Assembly: GCA_034336665.1 (NCBI GenBank)
Contig: JAPFBE010000002.1
Location: 7,982,146 to 8,046,145, forward strand
Length of the DNA stretch: 64,000 nt
Source of the DNA: Luscinia megarhynchos
Lineage: Eukaryota > Chordata > Aves > Passeriformes > Turdidae
Direction of reading: 5' to 3'
Numbering within the stretch: the first letter of the stretch is position 1; each line of letters opens with the position of its first letter. The translations under genes were made by a program, and so were the position numbers. Shown here in pieces: positions 49,501 to 58,748 of this stretch. The notes under the pieces are model-generated. The model was not told the origin of the DNA, ran no database searches, and saw only the letters and a program-made list of their open reading frames with translations.

Positions 49501-52500
49501 GCAGAGTTATGGTTATATAGTGCCACTGAAGACTGTACTGTTTTCCCAGCATTTGGGGGATGAAGTCTGCTCTAACCAAACCCTATAGAAATGGTAGATG
49601 AAGGGAAATAACCATACAAATGAATAAAAACTCTTCTGGAGTTTTAATTACCTCCAATACATGGCCATGACAGTCTGGTCAGTGAAGAACAAAGGAGAAC
49701 TAGATCCATTGGTGCCTTCTTCCTACAGCTCAGCCTTTCTCCTGCCCCTTGCAAGGCACACATCGTTGTTATGGACAAATGAGTCCATAACAATCCATAT
49801 CCAGTTGTGATGGACAAATGAATTGCTATGGGAAGGTAAAAGATATCCCTGTGAAACTGATTTTGGAATAATGAGAAAAGTTTCACTGAAACTGGGATAA
49901 TTTATGAAAAGGTTGCCTGTTCCTGTGTTAAGAGAGGGAAGGAGAACAAAATCCACAATATAGGTTTATAAACCAGATTTATAAACCAGGAGAAATAAAT
50001 AAGTTGTTATGTTTCTAACTAATTTTTGTTATAACTTTTGCTTTCTTTAAAATTACATCCTGTTCCAGCAGATTTGAATTTTCTTGTGAAAAATCATTTA
50101 AATAATTTCCTTCCTTTTCAGTTGTTGTAACTGTACTCTGTGATTTACTACAGGGAGGGTATTTTATTTCTGACTTCCTGAAGAGCCTGCAAGCAGATCT
50201 AGTGTAATCTGGTGCCCTCCTGAAAGGCACAATTTTGGTTGCTGGTTCACCCAACCATGCTAAATTTATATAAACAAGTTTTATATATCTAAAGATGCCA
50301 GAGAAGCAGATGTTTTATGTTTAGTGATGTTTTTTGTCATCAGGCACTAGAGAACAAGCTTAACACATCCAAAGTCACATACCTTTTAAAATTATAACTT
50401 TATTATATTTGGTTAAGGACCATCCATTTGTCAAGCAAGATATTTTACTGATTAAATTACTGATTTGTAGCTGTGCAAGCAGGGTCAGTCCCAATTCTCT
50501 TTCCAGACCTTAACAGAAGGAGAAACTGATCTTTAGCAGATATTACGTTCTCTCTGTTCTCCTCCTGTCCCTGTGTGTAACAAAACTTCTTGATTACTCT
50601 CTTGACTTTAAACCTTCAGTGACTGGGAGAGAGTCATGAAGAGAGAGGGTAGAGTAGTGGGGACTCAGAAGTAGAAGGCAAGTTTGTGTATGGAGATTCA
50701 AAGAGGAGGGCAGAGAGCAAAGGAGATCTTGAACAGGAAAGACCAAAAGTTGAGTATGAAGGCAAGAGCTGCAAGGAAAGTGTCAGAGAAGTGAAACAAA
50801 AATAGCTGAGGAAATTAAAGATGGGGTGAGGAAGAGACAGGGAGATTGAGCAAAAGACGAAAACCCAAGAAAAGAAAATTTACCATAAGCTGCATAAATT
50901 TCTATAATATGTATGTATTGGCTTAAACTGATGTTTATCCAGGAGTTATGCATCTAGGCTTTCTTCTTAAGTATTCCAGAAGATAATGTATTCAACCCAT
51001 TTTATAATTGGCTACTACTGTTTGCTGACTACAGAGGGAGCTCAGACAGTTTAAACTTGGAAGACGAGCTTTTAGCTGGCTCAAATTTGGCAAAATTATT
51101 TCTACTTAGTGGATTAGAGCTGGGTTTTTTGGGGTTTTTTGTTGGGTTTTTTAAAGAGTAAAAGATGTGGCTTTCTTAGAAATAACTTGGTATTCTTATA
51201 GGGTCAGGATGGAACTGTAGGTCAGCAATATTACTTGGTGGGGAAGAAAACTGTTTATGTCAAAATAATTTAGCTTGGCACATACTTATTTTTCTTCACT
51301 CACGTGTAAAGATTATAACAGTGCTGCTCTGTTTGTGTTTTGCTTTGTATATCACTGAAGAATAAACTGTATTACCATTTTAGAGATCTTGCCAAATTGT
51401 GAGGGTATAGATATAAGCATACGAAAGGTGTCTGAGCACAGCACCTTAGAATGGAGGAATTATAACCCCTGTGATTATATAAAAAACTTAATTCTGTTAA
51501 AAAGATGTCCCAGTCTTCACACTTGTAATTATGATCTCTTAAAATTTCACTTCCCATAACTGAGAACACAAACCTGAGTTACCCTTATTCAATGTGAATT
51601 AAAGGATCTAAATATGTTTCTTTGTCTCCTGGTTTCTTATCCAGCAGCATTGAAAGCTATGGGCTTGTCTTCCAATTGAGAAGAGGGAAGTATTGCTGTG
51701 AACTCAGTTGTGTCAATCCTGAATACTTGGGGGAAATAAACACTGTTAATTGTTTTTGAGGGGAGAAATTAAGAATTTTTCACATTCACATGCTCTTTCC
51801 ATGTTTAAATGTCTGTTAGGACAGGGGCTTCTCAGTCCTCTTTCATAGTGAAGTGTTATGAACTTTTCCTTTTGCTTCCCTGAAAAAGTGTTTAGTAGGG
51901 ACACACTAGAAAACGAGTATAAATAATATTGCTAAAATGTGGCAAATAGTCCTGCACTTAGGACCATCATTTGATTTAGGTTCAGCTGAGTACTTACTTC
52001 TTACTTGCAAATCAAAAGTATATGGTAATGTTTGCCTCACCTGAGCAAAGGCAGAAACAACGTGGTTATCTTGCATATGTGGAAGATTAAAACACATAAA
52101 AAAGAAGAAGTGTATTGAATATTTCCATGGGAAATGAATAGATTAAGTAGGCAAGCAAAGTTTTACATTGGAAAGAAGAACTACTAACTGAAATAGATGG
52201 CCTTGGGATTAAATATTTCATCTTCCTCCCTACATCTCTGAAGAGTGAAATGTGCAAATTAAAATTAGCACAGTTCATCCTAACACAGACAGCCAAAAGC
52301 CTTTTTCTATGTTTTCTGCATGACTGCACACCTGTGCTTAGTGATCTTTACTATGAAGTCTGTAAAAAGTGAAATGTGTGAATTCGTGCTTGATCCTCCA
52401 AACTGAAGCTTTGTGTAACCATTCCTCTGCACACTGCTGCAGCATGCTCCAGTAGTCCTTGTTATGTGTGTCCTGTTTGCACAGCCAGCACCCTCACGCT

Positions 52501-54827
52501 GACTGAAGCTGTGGCAGAGTTTTCTGTTGCCAAGAATGGCATCAAATTTTGTATGAACATCTGACAGGTGCTGATGCACTGACCTAATCCTGAAGGGAAT
52601 AAAAATTTATAGTACTTATTAATCAGTTCATTATATTTAATGATATGAAATATTAATCAAGCCTTCTAATTAGTTATTAATTATTAGCAACTCTGTCTAA
52701 CATGCATGTTAAAAAGCGAGCACATGGATTTTGCAGGGTTACTGTATCATCTGTCATCTGCTGTTGCAGAGAAGAAACCCAGCAGAAGGGTCATCCCTGG
52801 CTTCCATGGGCTCTTGCCACCGTGGAAGGACACTGCAATCTTCCTGCTCCATTGGCACCCTCGAGGCTGGGCCACATTTCTGGGAGATATTTTAAAATTT
52901 CAGGAAGAAGCTTGAAATTTTTAGTTTTTTTTAAAACATCAAAAAGCTATCTCCTCATTTTAGGACTAATAAAGTAACCTCTCATTTTAATTGTATTTCA
53001 GCATGTACAGGTTTACAAGGTTTCATAGCAGTTAAACATAACAGTTTGTGACTTGATCATCTTTCACTATTACTCCATCCTTTTCACTCTCATCAATTTG
53101 CTATCAATGCTCCTTGTTTCCCTGTGTATACTTTTACACTCCTCTTTAACCTTGTTTTTCAAGGATGACTGTGTATTATTTTATTTATTGTAACCAAAAC
53201 AGAAGAGTAAAACCATAACACAATCCTACAATCACCTTTATATGAGATAATACTTATGTAAGTCAAGAAAAGGCAATAATAAGGACTCCCATGCAAAGAA
53301 CCCAAAGGAAAGCAAAACCAAACCACACTCATCACCAAGAACAGATGCAAATATTTTTTCTTGGGCCTATAAATAACTTTTTCGTAATCTGTAGTTAGCC
53401 TAAATAAATTTGTAACCTGAAAAGTAAATAACTATTTAACTTGAAGATTTTTCTTGTGAAAACAGAAATGCTGAAAAGAAAAAGTCTGGAATCTATCAGA
53501 CCACAATCTGAAAAGAAATTTCATCGATGTTTACAGAAACAGAAATTTTTGTGATAATTATTGGCTTTGCTTTTGTTCTTTTCTTCACATGTATTAAAAG
53601 CACCAGAGAGAGACATCTCCCTGGATTAAATGCAACACTCCAAAGAGTCTGACTAATTTTTTCAAGCTTGGAGCCATTTAAAACAGCACAGCTGGAAGTC
53701 AGAGGAGGTGACTGAATGGATTGCAAGCACAGAGCTATTCAGCATCACATGCCTGCTTTGCTACTCTTTCCAGATTGCTATTCCTACTAATTTTTAACTT
53801 GCAAGCAAGCTACCTCAATAAAATAAATTGTGTCATCTGACAACCTGACCTTGTTATATATAGTGTGACATTTCCAAACTTTGACTCTGCAGTCTGAAGA
53901 GTTGCACACTGTGAATATTCCCAGAGCTCCTTCTAATCCCTCTCCTTGGGCTGCCATGGCCGTTGCTTAACCCTAAACAAGTTAGTCTCCATCTGCTGGT
54001 TTTGGTACGTCCCTACATTTTTATCTGCCTGTGAGTTTGACTGGTTCCTGATTCCCCTGACACTAGAAAAGAAGCAGCAAAACATTAGAGGTTGCATGTT
54101 CATCACTGATGGAAAGAATCTTGTCTAAATGAAATGAATGAGAGACAGAAAAGCTTCTTATTTTCCTCAAGAGTGTTTGTAATTTGATGCTGCCCTTGGT
54201 CAACACAACACACAAACACAGGCTGTGAAGATTTCCCTCAGAAGCTGTTGCTTAATGGTAACTTCTGCTTAGAATATAAAGAAAAACAGAACGGGAAAAC
54301 TTTCACCAATGCAGGATTCACTTAAAGGACTTCAGCTGTCTTAAAGATACTGTCCCAGGTTTTCACCCAGTTTACCATCATGCCTCCAGAGGGAGAGGTA
54401 GTGAGGAAGAGTGAACCCTTGTTCACCAGGAATGGAGTGATTACAGAGCAGCTGACAAGAGGAAAGGGGAAGGCACAGGCCAAACATACAGCAGGTTTGT
54501 GAAAGGAAGAACTGTTTTGTTGATATCCCTCTTACTGTCTAAGGACAAAGTTAAGGTTGAATTCAGCTGTGGCAAACACTACTTTTCTCTTGCACTCCAG
54601 ATGCTGAAGCTTGTGTTTCTTTCCTGTGGTTTGGACTGGGGAGAGTCAATTAAGTGAATGCCCTTTGGTTTGGGAAAGGAGGAAAGAGAAGAACAAGGTT
54701 AACAAGCAAAACAAGGATAAATAGCAAAGTTACTAGATATGTTTTCCTGAGATTTAGTGTCCTGAGGTCAGTCTTTTGAGTGGACGGGATGTACAAGGAT
54801 GTGCTCTCAGGATTGTACTGATGGAGG
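46571..54827. other. Long AT-rich probable intronic stretch
   Basis: About 8.3 kb with no LTR ends, LINE tails or credible exons. Frames of up to 117 codons occur on both strands without domains. A frame at 52706-52915 has a slightly protein-like look but no splice context. Features inside are a purine-rich tract at 50610-50880 and a G/T-rich run (repeated ggtttttt-like units) at 51122-51152. Confidence 0.45.
50610..50880. repeat. Strand-asymmetric purine-rich tract
   Basis: The plus strand is strongly enriched for G and A, with gagagaggg, aggaggg, aagagacaggg and long GA-rich runs, over about 270 bp. The repeat unit is not regular. Such tracts can form triplex DNA or be the decayed remains of a GA microsatellite. 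Confidence 0.6.
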
Positions 54828-55147
54828 TGTCCCCTCCCGCTGTAAAAGGGAGAGGCGGCCGGATTCTTTTTGATAGATTTCTCGGACTAAAATGAACAAA
54901 AAATGCAACAAAATTATATCTGGGAACTGTTTATTGATAAAGAAGGGTAGGTGTTCTCACCGAAGGGGGATAGAAAAGAGCGCAGAGAGGGGAAGAAGAG
55001 AGACATGAGAAAAACAGGAGACAGGAGCAGCGTTACCGAAGAGCCCCGTGCGCTCTGTCGGCGTCAGCTCGGCCGATGGAGCGAGCAGCTCTGGGGCTGT
55101 GGGGGCTGGCCAGGGCGGGTAGGGGCTGCGGGCAGCTGGGAGCGGCA

Positions 55148-56466
55148 GGGGCTGGGGCTGGGGCTGGGGCTGGGGCAGGGGCTGGGGCTGGGGCTGGGGC
55201 TGGGGCAGGGGCTGGGGCAGGGGCTGGGGCTGGGGCTGGGGCTGGGGCTGGGGCTGGGGCTGGGGCAGGGGCTGGGGCTGGGGCTGGGGCTGGGGCTGGG
55301 GCTGGGCTGGGGCTGGGGCTGGGGCCGGGCAGGGCAGGGGCTGGGGCCGGGCCGGGTAGGCTGGGGCCGGGCCGGGCTGAGGGCTGGGGCCGGGCCGGGG
55401 CAGGGGCCGGGCCGGGCTGGGGCCGGGGCCGGGCCGGGGCCGGGCTGGGCTGGGCTGGGGCTGGGCTGGGGTAGGCTGGGGCTGGGGCCGGGGCTGGGGC
55501 TGGGCCGGGGCAGGGGCAGGGGCTGGGGCCGGGCCGGGTAGGGGCTGGGGCCGGGGCCGGGCTGGGGCTGGGGCCGGGGCCGGGCAGGGGCCGGGCTGGG
55601 CTGGGGGCCGGGCCGGGCCGGGCTGGGGCTGGGGCCGGGGCTGGGGCTGGGGCTGGGGCTGGGGCTGGATTGGGGCTGGGGCTGGGGCTGGGCTGGGCAG
55701 GGCAGGGGCAGGGGCTGGGGCTGGGGCTGGGGCTGGGGCTGGGGCCGGGGCTGGGGCAGGGGCTGGGGCTGGGGGCAGGGGCTGGGGGCTGGGGCTGGGA
55801 TTGGGGCTGGGGCTGGGGCTGGGGCTGGGGCTGCGGCTGGCAGCTGGGAGCTGCAGGGCAGGGGCTGGGGCTGGGGCTGGGGCTGGGGTAGGCCGGGCCG
55901 GGCAGGGGCTGGGCTGCAGGGCTGGGGCTGGGCTGGGCTGGGCAGGGCTGGGCAGGGCAGGGCAGGCTGGGGCTGGGCTGGGGCTGGGGCTGGGCACAGC
56001 CAGGGCCGGGCCGGGCCGGGCCGGGCCGGGCCGGGCAGGGCTGGGCTGGGCTGGGCTGGGCCGGGGCCGGGCTGGGGCTGGGGCCGGGCCGGGCCGGGCC
56101 GGGGCCGGCCGGGCTGGGCTGGGGCTGGGGCCGGGCAGGCTGGGGCTGGGGCAGGGCTGGGGCTGGGGCTGGGCTGGGGCTGGGCTGGGGCTGGGGCTGG
56201 GGCAGGGCAGGGCTGGGGCCGGGCCGGGCCGGGCCGGGCAGGGGCCGGGCTGGGGCTGGGCTGGGGGCCGGGCCGGGCCGGGCCGGGCCGGGCCGGGCTG
56301 GGTTGGGGTTGGGGTAGGGCCGGGCCGGGCCGGGCCGGGCCGGGCCGGGCCGGGCTGGGCTGGGCAGGGCCGGGCCGGGCTGGGGCTGGGCTGGGGCTGG
56401 GGCTGGGGCTGGGGCTGGGGCTGGGGCAGGGCCGGGCTGGGCTGGGGCTGGGGCTGGGCTGGCTGG
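55148..56466. repeat. GGGGCT / GGGCC minisatellite, G-quadruplex-prone
   Basis: About 1.3 kb made almost only of GGGGCT, GGGGCC, GGGGCA, GGGCT and GGGCC units. There are subregions: nearly pure GGGGCT hexamers at 55148-55310, 55632-55860 and 56383-56430, and GGGCC pentamer arrays at 55995-56040, 56268-56300 and 56315-56352. The plus strand offers a G-run of three or more about every 5-6 bases, so stable G-quadruplexes are expected. Long frames on both strands (up to 629 codons on the complement, Pro/Ala/Gln/Ser-rich) exist only because these units contain no stop in most frames. They are not genes. Confidence 0.95.
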
Positions 56467-56470
56467 GGCG

Positions 56471-56488
56471 GGCGGGCGGCCGCCCGCC
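56471..56488. repeat. Perfect 18-bp GC palindrome
   Basis: The sequence ggcgggcggccgcccgcc equals its own reverse complement. It marks the junction of the minisatellite and the single-copy LTR sequence and could form a cruciform or hairpin. Confidence 0.95.
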
Positions 56489-56785
56489 AGGGATGCAGCG
56501 CCGGGAGCGCCCGGCGGGCGCGGCGTTGAGCTGCCTCGGGAAGCGGCGAGGCAGGGCAGGACAGGCACGGACAGGGAAGCAGGACCACAGGGAGGAAAAA
56601 GGCCGGGGGGAGGAGGGCCAAGCTGAATCTTCGAGCGAGCCCCTGATCCCTCCAAGAAAACCCAAAGAAAATGGCCCACGGTTGTGCCGCAGTTAACTGC
56701 TTGTATGTTCTAAGGTTCCTCCCACAGCCCGAATTCCCAGGCGTTTTTATTCCCAGGCATTTTTTCCTGGGCATCCAGGCATCTG

Positions 56786-56803
56786 CCCCACTGGCCAGTG
56801 GGG
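56786..56803. repeat. Perfect 18-bp palindrome
   Basis: The sequence ccccactggccagtgggg is its own reverse complement. It lies at or next to the boundary between the two minus-strand LTRs. Confidence 0.95.
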
Positions 56804-56809
56804 GATCGT

Positions 56810-57390
56810 TGTGAGGTTCTCGACCTCCGGTACTCTTGGGCACCAACTCTGGAGCTCTTAGGCTCCTGCGTCAAGATCTTGGCTCCTACTTTGTTGGGTT
56901 ATCTTAAATAAGCAAAGCAGCTAATAGTTAAAAAGGTTATTTATTACAAAGCGCATCAGTCTCAAAAGGCACGCAGAAAAGCAGTAGCAAAGCAAAAGCC
57001 TGGCAAGGAGCAGATGGCTGAAAGCCAGAATGACTGAAAGCACCAACTCTCCTCAATACATACTCTTATATAGGATTTTTCCAACAAGCTAAGACACCAG
57101 CTCAGACCACCCCTCCTTAACCTATTAGAATTCTAGTTTCTTAGCATGCAAGGTTACGTATACAACTTCACATGAAACCTAATTTGTTCTATCTGAAAAA
57201 TGTAAGCAATATTCTTACTATAGCTCTGTTATGTCTATGGCCTGTCTACAACCATGGTCCTGGAGCCTCTTCTGAAAACAACAGTATGTTTCTCAACCTT
57301 CCCTAGAACTTGCCCTGCTACTGTGGAATCTAGACCTTTTACTTACTAAGAGCATTAGAGCTTACCCTAAAACTTACTAATTCACTTCTA
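56810..57390 (-). mobile_element. ERV LTR, complement orientation (family M)
   Basis: On the complement this block has a canonical TATATAA box (plus strand ttatata at 57066-57072). An AATAAA signal follows about 125 bp downstream (plus strand tttatt at 56940-56945), then ~130 bp of U5 ending AACCTCACA at 56810. The order and spacing are those of U3-R-U5. The U3 start is not defined. It differs in sequence from the LTR at 54828-56797, so the two are not a proviral pair. Confidence 0.7.
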
Positions 57391-57391
57391 C

Positions 57392-57703
57392 TTAAACGTC
57401 TACTTTATATGTGATTGACTTAAGATACTTCAATCCATCTGAAGGCTTTAATTCAGTCCCTGCACTTTGATTTCTCTCTGAAGAATTCAGAGAGAGCCCT
57501 GACTCACTGACTCCAACAGCTCGCTTGCAGCCCAATTGTGGAAACTTCTCTCCCGACTGGCTGCCAGGGGAAGTCTCCCCTGGGACAGGGCTGCCAGCAC
57601 GTGTACAGCCCTTACAGCAATCCTTCAACTCATGTGTAACATATAGTGAGGCATAAATAAAAATTGGATTGGTCCCTCTCAGGAGCATCAGCATAGTTTG
57701 CAT
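57392..57703 (-). pseudogene. Open frame upstream of an LTR, possibly ERV-derived
   Basis: A 103-codon frame on the complement sits directly upstream (in the same orientation) of the U3 of the family M LTR. That is where a provirus would keep the 3' end of its internal region. Cys residues cluster near residues 29-33 (CCKGC) and Ser/Gly-rich sequence follows. I do not recognise a retroviral domain and there is no TM-like hydrophobic segment. It may be part of U3 rather than coding. Confidence 0.3.
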
Positions 57704-58177
57704 CCTTCGGCTACCTCCTGTTTTCAGGAAATCGGAATGAACTATCCAGGACTGAAGTTGCTGAGTTTGAAAACTGCTAGAAAAAATTATTAAGACACAG
57801 ATCTAAAAGCAAGGTGATTTTTGTACTCACAAGTAATAGTTATAAAACCAAGCTAAAAATAAAAATAACAGAGACAAATGCACTGTACAAGGCCACCAGA
57901 GCCTAATTCCTGGTTAGATCTGCTGCCTCTCACTACACCTAGCTGCGAATTTTCAACTTGTCAAGAATTAAACAAGAATGTGTTTTATAGTGATTACTGT
58001 GTTTCTGTTACTGAGGGGCTTCTGGGAATACATGAACAGCTCCAGCCAGAGCTGAGTCAGAAAAATCTAGCAAATTTGCATGAGGTGGCTCTGTAGTAGC
58101 TATGTTTAAAAACATCAGGCAGTTCTGATGCCACTGAGAGGTACTTTTTAAGGGGAGTAAATATAAATTCAACACAA
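57704..58177. other. AT-rich spacer, nothing recognised
   Basis: Between two minus-strand LTRs. The plus-strand frame 57878-58096 (72 codons) has no domain. Confidence 0.4.
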
Positions 58178-58748
58178 TGTCATGTTTAACCTCAGCCAAG
58201 CACCATGCAGCCACTTGCTCACTCCCTCACCAGCTGCACTGGGGAGAGAGTTAGAAAGCTAAAAGTCGGAAAACTCATGGTTTTGAGATAAAGTTTAACA
58301 GGGAAAGCAAAAGCTGGGCACACGAACAAAGCAAAACAAGGAATTAATTCACTGCTTCCCATGGGCAAGCAGGAGTTCAGCCATTGCCAGAAAAGCAGAC
58401 CCCCACCATGCATAACAGTTACTTGGGAAGACAAAAACCATCACTCCAAATGTCCCCTCCATCCTCCTTCTTTCCCCCACTTTATATGCTGAGATGATGT
58501 CATTTGGTCTGGAATATCCCTTTGGTCAGTTTGGGTCACCCATCCTGGCTGTGTCTCCTCCCAGCTACCCCCAACTTCCTTGCCAGTGTGGCAGAACAAA
58601 AAGCAGAAAAGGCCTTGGCTTTGCATAGGCACTGCTCAGCAACAACAAAAACAACTCTATTATCATCTCTGTGTTCAGCACAAATCTACAGAATAGCCCC
58701 ATACCAGCCACTGTGAAGAGTGTTAACTCTACCCACCCAAAAGCAGCA
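58178..58748 (-). mobile_element. ERV LTR, family D, copy 3
   Basis: A 571-bp LTR with plus-strand edges tgtcatgtttaacctcagcc and cccaaaagca. It is flanked by cacaa (58173-58177) and cacat (58749-58753), a 5-bp duplication with one mismatch. On the complement it has a TATAAA box (plus strand tttata at 58481-58486) and starts TGCTGCTTTTGGGTGGG. It aligns end to end with 23666-24233 and partly with 27190-27779. The small frames around it are shadows. Confidence 0.87.

Larger units (their letters stand above)
54828..56797 (-). mobile_element. ERV LTR carrying a GC-rich minisatellite
   Basis: The plus-strand left edge tgtcccctcccgctgtaaaa is the complement of a U5 end (…GGGGACA). On the complement there is an AATAAA (plus strand tttatt at 54930-54935), with about 100 bp of U5 after it. 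To the right, 56490-56790 has single-copy LTR-like U3 sequence (plus strand caaagaaaatggcccacgg, cccaggcgtttttattccca). Between the two flanks lies the minisatellite. The upstream edge near 56797 is approximate, and only a poor target duplication could be proposed. The LTR would be about 0.65 kb without the repeat, a normal LTR size. Confidence 0.6.

Noticed and set aside
51122..51152. Interstitial telomere-like G/T repeat
   Set aside because: The units are irregular ggtttttt-type runs, not TTAGGG, and only about 30 bp long.
52706..52915. Internal coding exon of the candidate host gene
   Set aside because: The frame looks mildly protein-like but has no convincing acceptor/donor pair and no recognisable domain.
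54957..56846. 629-codon Pro/Ala/Gln-rich open frame on the complement
   Set aside because: It is translation of a GGGGCT/GGGCC array. Two other frames of the same strand are open over almost the same span, so there is no coding signal.
54828..57390. 5' and 3' LTR of one provirus
   Set aside because: The two complement-strand LTRs differ in sequence around their AATAAA and U5 regions, so they belong to different families.
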